DNA from: Rhodococcus sp040643435
GTDB taxonomy: Bacteria > Actinomycetota > Actinomycetes > Mycobacteriales > Mycobacteriaceae
Assembly: GCF_040643435.1 (NCBI RefSeq)
Contig: NZ_JBEYUH010000017.1
Coordinates: 1-64,000, forward strand
Direction: 5' to 3'
Length of the DNA: 64,000 bases
The notes below the pieces were generated by a model. It was not told where the DNA came from. It was given only the letters and a program-made list of their open reading frames with translations, and did no database searches. Positions within the stretch are counted from its first letter, which is position 1; every line of letters starts with the position of its first letter. The translations under genes and the position numbers were made by a program. Below, piece after piece: positions 63,561 to 64,000 of this stretch.

Positions 63561-64000
63561 GTGTCGATCACAGACGAGATCCGCACCCTCACCCAGCCTG
63601 CGCATCCGGCCGACTGGACCGACCTGGATACCAAGGCAGTCGATACCGCTCGCGTGCTCGCTGCGGACGCCGTGCAGAAGGTCGGAAACGGGCATCCCGG
63701 CACTGCGATGAGCCTCGCTCCCCTCGCCTACACCCTCTATCAGCGGGTGATGCGTCACGATCCCACCGACCACGAGTGGGTCGGTCGCGATCGTTTCGTG
63801 CTCTCGTGCGGACATTCCAGCCTGACGCTGTACATCCAGCTCTACCTGTCCGGTTACGGCGTCGAGCTGGCCGACCTCGAAGCGCTGCGCACGTGGGGTT
63901 CCCTCACCCCGGGTCACCCCGAGTACGGGCACACGCCCGGCGTCGAGATGACCACCGGCCCGCTCGGCCAGGGACTGGCCTCGGCTGTGGGTATGGCGAT
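63561..64000 (+). CDS. tkt: Transketolase, N-terminal part (runs off the window)
   Basis: 146 complete codons visible, then the window ends. The GTG at 63561 has AGGAGA 10-11 nt upstream; an in-frame ATG at 63540 would add seven residues. GNGHPGTAMSLAPLAY, SCGHSSLTLYIQLYL, TPGHPE and TTGPLGQGLASAVGMA are the thiamine-diphosphate and substrate segments of transketolase. It moves two-carbon units in the pentose phosphate pathway. Its neighbour ctaB matches M. tuberculosis Rv1449c-Rv1451. Confidence 0.96.
   Translation, partial: MSITDEIRTLTQPAHPADWTDLDTKAVDTARVLAADAVQKVGNGHPGTAMSLAPLAYTLYQRVMRHDPTDHEWVGRDRFVLSCGHSSLTLYIQLYLSGYGVELADLEALRTWGSLTPGHPEYGHTPGVEMTTGPLGQGLASAVGMA

Overview
The window is high-GC actinobacterial DNA. 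It contains mycolate-type fatty acid genes (fabG/mabA-inhA), an mce lipid-import operon, the MptB mannosyltransferase, a complete suf operon and many GTG starts that sit 6-8 nt after a -10 box. Together these point to a mycolic-acid genus of the Nocardiaceae, most likely Rhodococcus. From memory, much of the gene order is that of Mycobacterium tuberculosis Rv1449c (tkt) to Rv1496 (meaB) read in the opposite direction, with lineage-specific insertions. No insertion sequence, phage, CRISPR array, tRNA or rRNA was seen.

Layout. 1-7.4 kb is a miscellaneous block: a PLDc_N-like small membrane protein, an unusual zinc-knuckle SDR, a universal stress protein, a DUF2784 protein, a saccharopine-dehydrogenase-like reductase, a cysteine-rich leader peptide before a TauE/SafE exporter, two paralogous lipoproteins and a lysoplasmalogenase-type membrane protein. 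7.4-12.6 kb is the methylmalonyl-CoA mutase operon (mutA-mutB-meaB, with the lysoplasmalogenase gene last). 12.8-18.4 kb holds a TVP38-family protein, a DUF2945 protein, a DUF2254 membrane protein, a tandem glycine riboswitch driving an EamA/DMT transporter, and the NfeD/SPFH pair. 18.6-28.9 kb holds a TetR regulator, a DUF2236 (MpaB-like) protein and a full mce operon (two YrbE permeases, MceA-F, one Mce-associated protein). 28.9-33.5 kb holds DUF3097, a conserved hypothetical, a methyltransferase/HxlR divergent pair and ferrochelatase. 33.5-41.4 kb runs inhA, fabG, VWA protein, DUF58, MoxR, a RipA-like NlpC/P60 hydrolase and an Rv1476-like protein. 41.7-47.2 kb holds aconitase, its regulator AcnR, a small HTH protein and an ABC-F ATPase. 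47.4-49.7 kb holds a lycopene cyclase and Ku. 49.7-56.3 kb is the suf operon sufR-B-D-C-S-U-T. 56.4-64.0 kb holds mptB, an ABC exporter pair, ctaA, a small hypothetical, a quinone oxidoreductase, ctaB and the start of tkt.

The most rewarding material is regulatory: a tandem glycine riboswitch in front of a DMT exporter; a cysteine-run leader ORF in front of a sulfur-anion exporter; an AcnR operator in the aconitase promoter spacer; a SufR operator over the sufR start; a perfect ACTACA-GCG-TGTAGT operator before ctaA; overlapping divergent -10 boxes between qor and its neighbour; and a promoter like that of mycobacterial fabG1-inhA. No single locus looks like a wholly new multi-gene system; the leader peptide/TauE unit and the riboswitch/DMT unit come closest.
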